A DNA stretch of 64,000 nucleotides from Acidobacteriota bacterium (GTDB lineage Bacteria > Acidobacteriota > Terriglobia > Terriglobales > Acidobacteriaceae): NCBI GenBank assembly GCA_018268915.1, contig JAFDVQ010000003.1:62001-126000 (forward strand), in the 5' to 3' direction. The notes beneath the pieces were generated by a model. It was not told the DNA's origin and made no database searches. It saw only the letters and a list, made by a program, of their open reading frames with translations. Below, in pieces: positions 53,144 to 61,236 of this stretch. The translations under genes and the position numbers were made by a program. Numbering within the stretch: the first letter of the stretch is position 1; each line of letters starts with the position of its first letter.

Positions 53144-53590
53144 ATGAACACTCATCCCTATCTTCGAGCCTTCATGGCAGGCACGCTGGTTCCCACTCTG
53201 GTGCTGCCGCTGCTGCTGGCCGCGTTCCTGGTGCTCAGAGTCGGATTGCAGGTTTCGTTCCCCATCGAGCGCGGCCTGATCTTCCCGATGGCGCTCGTTC
53301 CTGCTCTCTGGGGTCTGTGGAACATCTTGTGGGAGCTTTCTCGCGAGCGGACGCGTCTTCCGGTTGGTGTTCACGGAGCATTCCTTCCGCTCCTTATGGT
53401 TCCCGCCGGAGCCATCATCGCGACCTACGGAGGCGTGCTCACACTCGGATCCAGCGCCGCCGTTTGGTTCAATGCGGTGACAGTCCCCTATGCGCTCATC
53501 GCCTTGTTCCTCGCAGCCGCGATGATCGCCTACTACCTCGCATGGAAGTACATTGTCGGCTTCGTCAATCGCTTGATGGGAATCGCCTAG
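53144..53590 (+). CDS. Four-helix membrane protein, unknown function
   Basis: A 148-residue protein of four hydrophobic segments (VPTLVLPLLLAAFLVLRVGL; LIFPMALVPALWGLWNILW; FLPLLMVPAGAIIATYGGVL; VTVPYALIALFLAAAMIAYY). It lies 35 nt after the small membrane protein and probably belongs to the ECF sigma operon. I cannot assign a function. Confidence 0.7.
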   Translation: MNTHPYLRAFMAGTLVPTLVLPLLLAAFLVLRVGLQVSFPIERGLIFPMALVPALWGLWNILWELSRERTRLPVGVHGAFLPLLMVPAGAIIATYGGVLTLGSSAAVWFNAVTVPYALIALFLAAAMIAYYLAWKYIVGFVNRLMGIA

Positions 53591-53668
53591 TGAAGCAATC
53601 GGCCGGCATGCGAAGTTCCGCCTGTTTGCGCAAAAGCCCGCTACAAGCTATGGGCCAAAGCCTCAAAT

Positions 53669-54736
53669 CTAGGCTGTAAAGAAGTTTCCCAGCCCCGCCC
53701 GATGCGCATGCGCAACCATCGCACCCTGAATCCCCAACGCCAGTTCCAGAGCATTGCGTCCCTGCCGCGCCGTAACCAGCGGCTCTCGCCGCGTGCGAAC
53801 AGACTCCAGGAAAGACTGAATCTCCAGTCGCAGAGGTTCGCCCGCAGTCACCGGCGGCTTCAGAAACGACAGCCCCGGGTTCGGGCTCGCACCCAGCCCG
53901 GCAGTTCCCCCGGTATTTGCCGCTGCAATCTGCGCCATCACCGCCGGATCGACGCGCCCACCTTCAATCGCTGCCGCAATTTCCGGCGTAATACTCGCAT
54001 CCAGTCGAATCACCAGCAAATCCTGCCGCGCGTAGTCGATGGATACATAACTCCGCGGCTGAAAGAATCGCAGCTTCCTCACACGCTCCGTCGAAACGCG
54101 CGATGCGGTGAAGTTCGCCACGCACCCCGACTCAAACTCCACCCGCACATTCGCAATGTCCACCTTGGGCGACAAAATCGGTAGTCCTACGGCGCGAACC
54201 TCGCGCACCGGCGAGTTCGCCATCGTCAGCACCACGTCGAGGTCGTGGATCATCAGGTCGAGCACAACATCCACATCCAGAGATCGCGGCGTGAACACCG
54301 ACAACCGATGCGCCTCGAAGAACATCGGCCTCTTCAACTGCGACATTACGGCCAGCACCGCCGGATTGAACCGCTCCAGATGCCCCACTTGCAGAATGCG
54401 ACCGTTCTTCTCCGCAAGCGCGATCAGTTCATCGGCCTCTTGCGTCGACGAAGCAAGTGGCTTCTCAACCAGCAGATCGATGTTTGCACTGAGCAGGGAC
54501 GATGCAGCCGAATGATGATGCACCGTTGGAACCGCGACCGAAGCTGCATCTACATGCAGATCCGCACTCAGCATTTCTTCGATCGAGCTGAAAACCGGAA
54601 TCGCATATTTGGCCGACGTCTCTTCAGCTCGCGAAGCATCCGGCTCCACCGCGGCCACGAGGGCCACGCCTTCGCCCGCTGTTTCCAGTTCGCGATAGAC
54701 ACGAAGGTGATTGCGCCCGAACGCACCGGCGCCCAC
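53669..54736 (-). CDS. Gfo/Idh/MocA-family oxidoreductase
   Basis: An NAD(P)-dependent sugar-type oxidoreductase. The glycine loop GAGAFGRNHLRVYREL, the EKPLASSTQEADELI motif and GHLERFNPAV are family features. The only canonical start in the correct region (GTG 54736) falls after the first Rossmann strand. In-frame codons up to a stop at 54775-54773 encode QIASEGKLRVAVV, which restores the strand, but contain no ATG, GTG or TTG. A start at ATC 54769 behind AAAGGGG is possible. The frame is continuous with the gene upstream apart from one TAG. The substrate may be a nucleotide sugar. Confidence 0.88.
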   Translation of the reverse strand: MGAGAFGRNHLRVYRELETAGEGVALVAAVEPDASRAEETSAKYAIPVFSSIEEMLSADLHVDAASVAVPTVHHHSAASSLLSANIDLLVEKPLASSTQEADELIALAEKNGRILQVGHLERFNPAVLAVMSQLKRPMFFEAHRLSVFTPRSLDVDVVLDLMIHDLDVVLTMANSPVREVRAVGLPILSPKVDIANVRVEFESGCVANFTASRVSTERVRKLRFFQPRSYVSIDYARQDLLVIRLDASITPEIAAAIEGGRVDPAVMAQIAAANTGGTAGLGASPNPGLSFLKPPVTAGEPLRLEIQSFLESVRTRREPLVTARQGRNALELALGIQGAMVAHAHRAGLGNFFTA

Positions 54737-54772
54737 GACCGCTACGCGCAGCTTGCCTTCGCTTGCGATTTG

Positions 54773-54991
54773 CTATGCCCCTTTGCCTTCAACCGCCTTG
54801 AGGCAGCGGCCATACAGCTCGATCAGCTGGTTCACGTGATCCTCCGGTTTCGCGCCTGCCGCTCCGCTGAAACCCGTGGACCCCGTAGCGGGGCGGCCCA
54901 CACCTGTGGTTCCTGCAACAAACTTGAGCAAATCGAGAGCGATATCTTCATTGCGGCGCGCGCCGAGACCCGCGTTATTAAGACCATCCAT
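54773..54991 (-). CDS. Small protein upstream of the oxidoreductase
   Basis: A 72-residue protein with a helical N-terminal third (NEDIALDLLKFVAGTTGVG), a Gly/Thr-rich middle and a helical end (NQLIELYGRCLKAVEGKGA). Its TAG stop is in the same frame as the downstream MocA gene, only 36 nt before the GTG. It could be a leader or coupling cistron. A CCCCG-TAG-CGGGG palindrome lies in the middle (near 54883). Function unknown. Confidence 0.55.
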   Translation of the reverse strand: MDGLNNAGLGARRNEDIALDLLKFVAGTTGVGRPATGSTGFSGAAGAKPEDHVNQLIELYGRCLKAVEGKGA

Positions 54992-55128
54992 GCCAGGTAT
55001 TCTCCGAAAAATGATGCTACCAGATAAGCCGGAAGGTGATCCTGCTGTGTCTCACAAACGAATCATACGGCGTAGACAGACAGGTACCATGAGTTCTGGG
55101 GTGATACGAAAGCCTCAAGATATCTCGC

Positions 55129-56715
55129 ATGGTTTACGCTCGCTCTTCCAGATTCAGTAGTCCGGTCTTCCTTCTCGCGCTCGCAGCTGCGCTCATCGCC
55201 TTCGTAGTGCAGTCGGGCGAACTTGGCACCTCCGACACCACGCACCGTCTGCGTTCAGCTCACTCTTTCTGGACATCGGAGCCGCCCGTTCTGCCGGACG
55301 AGTATCCCGAGTTCGGCGTTCACGGCCGCAACGGCTCTCTGCAAAGCTGGTTCGGCATAGGTCAGTCTCTTTTACTCCTCGTGCCAGACATTCTCGGCAC
55401 CTCGATCGACAATCTTTCGATCTTCGCAAACTATGGCGACACCGACCCGACTGTACGCGACATCGTTGTCGTCTATCTCACTCAGATCCTGATCGCGATC
55501 CTTACCGCGCTCGTATGTTTCAAACTGCTGCGCAGCTTTGGATTTTCAATCAATCACTCCATCGCCGGAGTCCTCGCCTTCCTTCTGGCGACCACGCACC
55601 TCCACTACACCCAGAACATGCAGGAGAACAACTACATCTGCCTGCTGACACTCACTGGCTTTGCTTTCGAATACGAGTGGCTCCAGACCGGCAGCCGCCG
55701 CGCTCTTCTCGTTGGCACCGGTGCCTTCGGCCTGAATCTGCTTACCCGCATCACCACCGGCATGGATCTCATCGCCGGAATAGTTTTCGTTCTGCTGGCT
55801 CTCTGGTTCGATGGCGTGCGAGGAAAGGCTCTTCGCGATCGACTCCGGACATACACCTTTATCGCGATCCCCGTCTTCGGCCTCTTCGGCTTCCTCGATC
55901 GCCTGTATCAGTTCCACCGCTTCGGATCATGGACGACAACCTATGCCGGCCTCGTCGCAAAAGAAACGATTGCCCGCGATCCAAGCCTTCCTCGAAACTG
56001 GCCCTGGACGACGCCCTGGCATCAGGGGTTCCTCGGCGCGCTCTTCACCCCTGAAAAATCCATCTTCCTCTTCGATCCGCTGATCGTCCTCGCGCTCGTG
56101 CTCATCGGCCTGCATTGGCGTCGCATGCAGCCTGTTGTGCGCGCATACGCCGTCGCCTCCTGCCTGATGCTCTTGCTCTATCTCAGCTTCTACGCGCGCT
56201 ACTTCGCATGGGCAGGGGACTTCGCATGGGGCGATCGCTACGTCTCCACCGCGGTTGAACTGGTCGCACTGCTCGCCATTCCCCTCCTGCTCAAATATCG
56301 GCACGAAGCTGCCCGTTTCGTCTGGCCATTCGGCCTCGTTCTGCTCTGCGCCAGCCTCTTCATCCAGATCGAATCTCTGATGTTCTGGCTGCCTCTTGAG
56401 ATCTACCAGCAGGAAACACTCGGTCACCCCACATGGGTGCTCGCCCTGCGCGCGAAGAACATCCTCGCCTTTGAACTAGGCAAAATGCAGGCCTGGGGCT
56501 TGAACACCGTTGCCATGACCCAGGATCCCTGGGACTATGTCCACATCACCTGCTGGAACTTCCTGCCCTTCCTCCTTCGCCGGGTGGGAGAGGCCCCGGC
56601 GTGGGCCGTACGCGCAGCCTTCGCAGTCTGGTTCGTGGGCCTTGCAGCTCTGGCCGCCACCCTCTTTCGCATTCGCGCACTAGCCGCCTACCGCTGGCAG
56701 AACCACCTGCCGTAA
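55129..56715 (+). CDS. Multi-spanning membrane protein, GT-C glycosyltransferase-like
   Basis: A 528-residue protein with about 11 hydrophobic segments. The first extracytoplasmic loop contains an acidic, aromatic stretch (ELGTSDTTHRLRSAH) where GT-C enzymes place the catalytic Asp. Further features include ATTHLHYTQNMQENNYICLL and FYARYFAWAGDFAWGDRYVS. It could transfer a sugar from a polyprenyl carrier. This is a topology-based guess; no neighbour confirms it. Confidence 0.7.
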   Translation: MVYARSSRFSSPVFLLALAAALIAFVVQSGELGTSDTTHRLRSAHSFWTSEPPVLPDEYPEFGVHGRNGSLQSWFGIGQSLLLLVPDILGTSIDNLSIFANYGDTDPTVRDIVVVYLTQILIAILTALVCFKLLRSFGFSINHSIAGVLAFLLATTHLHYTQNMQENNYICLLTLTGFAFEYEWLQTGSRRALLVGTGAFGLNLLTRITTGMDLIAGIVFVLLALWFDGVRGKALRDRLRTYTFIAIPVFGLFGFLDRLYQFHRFGSWTTTYAGLVAKETIARDPSLPRNWPWTTPWHQGFLGALFTPEKSIFLFDPLIVLALVLIGLHWRRMQPVVRAYAVASCLMLLLYLSFYARYFAWAGDFAWGDRYVSTAVELVALLAIPLLLKYRHEAARFVWPFGLVLLCASLFIQIESLMFWLPLEIYQQETLGHPTWVLALRAKNILAFELGKMQAWGLNTVAMTQDPWDYVHITCWNFLPFLLRRVGEAPAWAVRAAFAVWFVGLAALAATLFRIRALAAYRWQNHLP

Positions 56716-56751
56716 GGCAGCTTTCCAAGCCGCCGGGATACTCTAAAGCCC

Positions 56752-57294
56752 ATGCCCACCGCCTACATCGCGCTCGGAGCCAACCTGCCCAGTCCCGCAG
56801 GGCCGCCGGCTGCAACCCTTGTTGCAGCAGTCCGGCGGCTCGGCTCCCTGGGCAGCGTCGAGCGACAATCTTCTCTTTATCGAACTGCTCCCGTCGGTTT
56901 CGCCGATCAGCCTCAATTCCTCAATGCCGTCGTCGGGCTGGAGACCGAACTGCACGCCCGCACCCTGCTCAAAGAATTGCTCACCATCGAGAAAGAATTC
57001 GGACGTAACCGCGCCGCTGCAATCCCCAATGGGCCGCGTACCCTCGACTTGGATATCCTGTTATGGAACGGTCTTCAACTGAATGAGCCAAGTCTCGAGC
57101 TCCCCCACCCGCGCATGGCAAAACGCGCGTTTGTGCTGGTACCGCTCGCCGAGATTGCGCCTCATCTGTTGATACCCGCATTTGGAAAGACCGTCGCGGA
57201 GTTGCTCCACTCGCTCCAGACCACTTGCAAAGGTGATGTTGATGCAGTTGTCGCAATTCAGAACGACCAGTGGCATCCCTCAGCGCAGTCTTAA
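56752..57294 (+). CDS. folK: 2-amino-4-hydroxy-6-hydroxymethyldihydropteridine diphosphokinase
   Basis: A 180-residue folate-pathway enzyme that pyrophosphorylates the pterin. AYIALGANLPSPAG is the N-terminal motif; QPQFLNAVVGLET and GPRTLDLDILLWNG contain the conserved Asp pair that binds magnesium, followed by LPHPRMAKRAFVLVPLAEIAP. TACTCT lies 7 nt before the ATG and no Shine-Dalgarno sequence is present. It overlaps the start of the TonB receptor gene. Confidence 0.96.
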   Translation: MPTAYIALGANLPSPAGPPAATLVAAVRRLGSLGSVERQSSLYRTAPVGFADQPQFLNAVVGLETELHARTLLKELLTIEKEFGRNRAAAIPNGPRTLDLDILLWNGLQLNEPSLELPHPRMAKRAFVLVPLAEIAPHLLIPAFGKTVAELLHSLQTTCKGDVDAVVAIQNDQWHPSAQS

Positions 57295-59539
57295 CCTTTG
57301 CCTGACGCTCTGTTTTGCGCTTGCTGCATCGACAATCCTCACAGCCCAAAAGCCCGTCTCGCTCACCATCAGCGTCGTCGACAAGTCCGGCGCTGCTGTG
57401 CCCGGAGCCGATATCCAGGAGGCCAGCGGACAACTGCTCGGCCACTCCGACACCAACGGCCAGCTCACAGTCTCTTGCCACATCCCTTGCCGTCTCCACG
57501 TCGCAGCGAAAGGCTTTGCGGATAAGTTCCTCGAAGCCAGCGCCAGCACAACTGTTCAGCTCGATCTTGCGGGTGCCAGCCAGCAGGTGACCGTAACTGC
57601 CTATCGCGCACCGCTGGCATCGCTTGAAAGCCCCGTCACCACGCGCACCCTCTCGCAGTCTGCTCTGAGCAGTACAGCGGGCTTCACAGTTGATGCGCAG
57701 GTCAGGCAGCTTCCAGGTGTAGAACTTTTCCGCCGGTCCAGCTCCCTCGTCGCCAATCCCACATCGCAGGGCGTCAGCCTTCGCGGCCTCGGTTCCACAT
57801 CCGCGAGCCGAACCTTGGTCACACAGGACGACGTCCCCCTCAACGACGCCGTTGGCGGATGGATCCACTGGGAAGAAGTACCTGAGCTCGCTATAGACCG
57901 TATCGAAGTCGTACGCGGCGGCGCCAGCGATCTCTACGGCTCCAGCGCCATAGGCGGCGTGATGAACATCGTTCCAGCGCGCCCGTCGGCGTCGATGGCC
58001 CAGTTCCGCTCCAGCTATGGCGGCCTCGGCACCTACGACACCAGCGGCCTGCTCGAAACCAGGCTGAGCGGATGGGGAATTCTGGCATCCGGCGGCGCTC
58101 TCGGCACCGACGGCTTCACCCAGCTTGCTCCGTCGCAGCGAGGGCCAGTCGACACACCCTCCAACATGCATGGCCAGAACGGCCTGCTCACGCTAGACCA
58201 CACCAGCGGTCCGCTTCGCTTTTTCGTCCGTGGTAGCGGCTTCAACGAAGCCCGCGACAACGGAACTCCCTATCAGAAGAACGGCACACGCCTCTGGCGC
58301 TACTCGACAGGCGCTGACTGGCAGGCTCCCCGCAACGCAACAGCAACCCTCCGCCTCTACGGATCGACCGAGCACTATCGCCAGACCTTCTCGAGCATCA
58401 CTAGCACCTCCGCCACTGATCCGGCCTGCACCGCACGCTGCGGCGAGAGCCCGACGCGCTTCACGTTGGTACCCGACAACGAACTCGGCGCGGCGGCGCA
58501 CTGGAATCAACCCATCGGTACAGAGCTTCTCGTAGTCGCCGGTGCCGACGTTCACGACGTCCGCGTATGGGATCGCGAGCAGGTCTTCTCAACCGGCGCG
58601 CTCACCAACCTTGATGACCATCAGCGCGACTCCGCAGGCTACGCGGAAGCCATGTTGACTCAACACGCATGGACCGCCACCGCCTCCGGCCGCATCGACT
58701 GGTTCCAGAACTACGACGCGCATCAGGTGAACTGGAACGGATCAGCTTGGGTTCCTGCTGCAACGCAGCCGCCCTCGAAGAGTGAGAACATCTTCGATCC
58801 GCGTCTCGGCATATCCCGCAAGCTGGGCTCTCACTTTGCAATCTCAGGCTCCGCCTTCCGCGCCTACCGCTCGCCGACGCCCAGCGAGCTCTACCGCTCG
58901 ACGCAGGTCGGCAGCAAACTCACCCTGGCTAACTCTGCGCTGCTGAGTGAGCGCGCAACCGGATGGGAATTCGGCGTCGCCACCGAAGGTCGCTGGGGAA
59001 CCATTCGCACCAGCTACTTCGACACGCAGGTCAATCGCCCCATAGTTGCGGTCACCATCGATCCGGCATCGCCCCTCCTGCTCAAGCGCCAGAACCTCGG
59101 TCAGATCGAGAGCCGCGGCCTCAGCCTCGACTTTGAAGTCCTGCCGCAACGTTGGCTCGCCCTCGATGGCGGCTACCAGTATGCGCACGCAGTTGTCTCT
59201 CGCGGCTCGCAGGATCTCGGTAACTGGATACCCGAAGTTGCGCACAACATGGGCTCGCTCAATCTTCGCGCATTCAAGCCGCGCTTCGGCACGCTCAGCC
59301 TGCAGAGTCGCATCAGCGGCCGCCAGTACGACGACGATGCGAACCTGTTTGCTCTGCACAGCTACTTCCGTCTTGATGCCCATGCTTCGCATGACTTTGG
59401 TCGCCATCTTCAGCTCTTCGCCTCCGGAGAGAACCTGTTCGACCGCAGCATTGAAGTCTCTAAGACGCCAAACACCACCCTGGCAACTCCTCGGCTCGCG
59501 CGCGCCGGACTTCAGGTGCAGTTCGGCGGCGCAAAGTAG
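57242..59539 (+). CDS. TonB-dependent outer-membrane receptor
   Basis: A 765-residue receptor. The signal peptide (about 1-36) is followed by a carboxypeptidase-regulatory-like domain (ISVVDKSGAAVPGADIQEAS), a plug (VDAQVRQLPGVELFRRSSSL and IEVVRGGASDLYGSSAIGGV) and a beta barrel ending in an aromatic-rich C-terminus (RAGLQVQFGGAK). It resembles BtuB-type receptors; the ligand may be a cobalamin, siderophore or carbohydrate. The start is ATG 57242, with AAAGGTG upstream, inside folK (53 nt overlap). Confidence 0.93.
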   Translation: MQLSQFRTTSGIPQRSLNLCLTLCFALAASTILTAQKPVSLTISVVDKSGAAVPGADIQEASGQLLGHSDTNGQLTVSCHIPCRLHVAAKGFADKFLEASASTTVQLDLAGASQQVTVTAYRAPLASLESPVTTRTLSQSALSSTAGFTVDAQVRQLPGVELFRRSSSLVANPTSQGVSLRGLGSTSASRTLVTQDDVPLNDAVGGWIHWEEVPELAIDRIEVVRGGASDLYGSSAIGGVMNIVPARPSASMAQFRSSYGGLGTYDTSGLLETRLSGWGILASGGALGTDGFTQLAPSQRGPVDTPSNMHGQNGLLTLDHTSGPLRFFVRGSGFNEARDNGTPYQKNGTRLWRYSTGADWQAPRNATATLRLYGSTEHYRQTFSSITSTSATDPACTARCGESPTRFTLVPDNELGAAAHWNQPIGTELLVVAGADVHDVRVWDREQVFSTGALTNLDDHQRDSAGYAEAMLTQHAWTATASGRIDWFQNYDAHQVNWNGSAWVPAATQPPSKSENIFDPRLGISRKLGSHFAISGSAFRAYRSPTPSELYRSTQVGSKLTLANSALLSERATGWEFGVATEGRWGTIRTSYFDTQVNRPIVAVTIDPASPLLLKRQNLGQIESRGLSLDFEVLPQRWLALDGGYQYAHAVVSRGSQDLGNWIPEVAHNMGSLNLRAFKPRFGTLSLQSRISGRQYDDDANLFALHSYFRLDAHASHDFGRHLQLFASGENLFDRSIEVSKTPNTTLATPRLARAGLQVQFGGAK

Positions 59540-59677
59540 CTCAGCACACCTTTACAATTCTTTACCGAACGCTGCCAATCTCCTCGCAACGAAGATCCGC
59601 AATCAGTGTTTCAGTAACTGTGAGTGGCCAGGAGCGGAGTTCAGCCACCGCCGTCACAGAAGGAGATTAGATACACC

Positions 59678-60013
59678 ATGAAACTACTTAAATATGTGCT
59701 TGTGGCGGCCCTCACAGCAGCGCCCGCCCTTACCATCGCCCAGGCCGCACCCGTGCAGGCTAAGAACCCGATCGTCAAACGCGAGTTCAATCAGCAGCGA
59801 CGCATCGGCAACGGAATCCGTCGCGGTGCGCTTACCCCGCGCCAGGGTGTGCGACTTGAACGCCGGCAGATGCGCATGCACCGCCAGATCCGCGCCATGC
59901 GCGCTCGTCACAACGGCCGCCTCACCATGCGCGAGCGCCGCATCATTCATCGCAGGCAGATGATTGCATCGCGCCACATTTATCGGGCCCGCCGCATGCA
60001 CCGCATCGGATAG
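59678..60013 (+). CDS. Small exported arginine-rich protein
   Basis: A 111-residue protein with a signal peptide (MKLLKYVLVAALTAAPALTI, cleavage near AQAAPVQA). The mature part is extremely rich in Arg, His and Met (RQGVRLERRQMRMHRQIRAM, RERRIIHRRQMIASRHIYRA). AGGAG lies 12 nt before the ATG. Function unknown; the pattern of Met and His could bind metal, and the charge could bind anionic polymers. Confidence 0.7.
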   Translation: MKLLKYVLVAALTAAPALTIAQAAPVQAKNPIVKREFNQQRRIGNGIRRGALTPRQGVRLERRQMRMHRQIRAMRARHNGRLTMRERRIIHRRQMIASRHIYRARRMHRIG

Positions 60014-60074
60014 GCGCACAGGCAGGGAGTTCACGGCAGCTCCCTGCCGCAGCCTCAGCTCACTTTCTGACAGA

Positions 60075-60080
60075 TAAAAT
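60075..60080 (+). promoter_or_regulatory. -10 box of a probable leaderless promoter
   Basis: TAAAAT ends 6 nt before the GTG start of tgt at 60087, with no ribosome-binding site. Confidence 0.45.
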
Positions 60081-60086
60081 GAGAAT

Positions 60087-61226
60087 GTGAGCCTGGCCTT
60101 CAACGTCCTCAATACAACTGAACCCGGCGGTCGCCGCGCTCAAATCGATCTGCCGCATCAGACCGTCGAAACGCCGGTCTTCATGCCCGTCGGTACTGCC
60201 GGCAGCGTCAAGGCGGTCCCGCAAGACATCGTCGAATCGCTGGGTGCGCAGATCATCCTCGGCAACACCTACCATCTCTATCTCCGGCCGGGCCACGAAG
60301 CCATTCGCCGCATGGGCGGCCTTCATCGCTTCATCAGCTGGCCGCGAGCCATGCTCACCGACTCCGGCGGTTTCCAGGTCTACAGCCTCGCACAACTTCG
60401 TAAGGTGACCGACGAAGGCGTACGCTTCCGCTCCCACCTCGACGGCAGCAGTCACTTCTTCACGCCCGAACATTCCATGGATGTGCAGATCGCGCTAGGC
60501 GCAGACATCTGCATGGCCTTCGACGAGTGCACCGAGTATCCCGCTGACCGCACACGCGCGGAAGAAAGTCTGCGCCTCACTATGGCCTGGGCCCAGCGAT
60601 CTCTCGATCACTTCCGCGCGCATCGGTCCGAAGTGCCATGGAATCGGGTACCCCAGGTCTCGCTATTGAAACCCGGGAGTGAAGAACGTTTTCCGTCTAT
60701 CTTCGGCATCGTGCAGGGCGGCATGTATCACGATCTCCGCCGCCAGTCCGCCGAGCGACTCGTCGAAATGAATTTCGACGGCTACGCGATCGGCGGCCTC
60801 AGCGTCGGCGAACCGCGCGAACTCACCATGGAAGTGATTAGCGAGGTTCTTCCTCTATTGCCGAAAGACAAGCCACGCTACGTAATGGGCGTGGGTTATC
60901 CCGACGAAATCGAGCAATACGCGCGCATGGGCGTGGACATGATGGATTGCGTTCTCCCCACCCGTGCCGCCCGTCACGCCCTGCTCTTTACCAGCGAAGG
61001 ACGTCTCAACATCAAGAACAAGCGATACGCCGAAGACCAAAGCCCGCCTGATCCGAACTGCGACTGCATGGTCTGCCGTCGCTACTCGCGAGCCTACCTC
61101 CGGCATCTTGTGCAGTGCGGCGAGCCTCTCGCGGCGACGCTCAACTCGATTCACAACCTCGCCTACTACCTCGGGATCATGCAGAGAGTGCGCGATGATC
61201 TAGCTGCTCAGCCCATCGCACGCTGA
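60087..61226 (+). CDS. tgt: tRNA-guanine transglycosylase with repeat-derived insertion
   Basis: A 379-residue enzyme that exchanges G34 of certain tRNAs for preQ1 in queuosine synthesis. MLTDSGGFQVYSL contains the general-acid Asp, IFGIVQGGMYHDLR and GGLSVGEPREL line the substrate site, MMDCVLPTRAARH holds the nucleophile Asp, and CDCMVCRRYSRAYLRHL has the zinc ligands. Compared with E. coli Tgt, about 20 extra residues lie between the helix ending SLDHF and the strand IFGIVQGG. They contain NRVPQVSLLKPGS, encoded by a palindromic element that also occurs at 18569. A -10 box lies 6 nt before the GTG. Confidence 0.97.
   Translation: MSLAFNVLNTTEPGGRRAQIDLPHQTVETPVFMPVGTAGSVKAVPQDIVESLGAQIILGNTYHLYLRPGHEAIRRMGGLHRFISWPRAMLTDSGGFQVYSLAQLRKVTDEGVRFRSHLDGSSHFFTPEHSMDVQIALGADICMAFDECTEYPADRTRAEESLRLTMAWAQRSLDHFRAHRSEVPWNRVPQVSLLKPGSEERFPSIFGIVQGGMYHDLRRQSAERLVEMNFDGYAIGGLSVGEPRELTMEVISEVLPLLPKDKPRYVMGVGYPDEIEQYARMGVDMMDCVLPTRAARHALLFTSEGRLNIKNKRYAEDQSPPDPNCDCMVCRRYSRAYLRHLVQCGEPLAATLNSIHNLAYYLGIMQRVRDDLAAQPIAR
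60641..60680. repeat. Protein-coding palindromic element, copy 2 (inside tgt)
   Basis: The sequence shares AATCGGGT, CCCAGGTCTCG, TTGA and GGGAG with the element at 18569 over 40 nt. Its stem is partly degraded (CCCAGGTCTC versus AAACCCGGG). It is read in the same frame, as NRVPQVSLLKPGS. Confidence 0.85.
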
Positions 61227-61236
61227 TCTCCGGCCG

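Noticed and set aside
56981..58171. 396-codon minus-strand open frame across folK and the TonB receptor
   Set aside because: It is antisense to two genes with clear family motifs, has low-complexity Ala/Gly/Arg composition and matches no family; GC-rich DNA gives such frames by chance.
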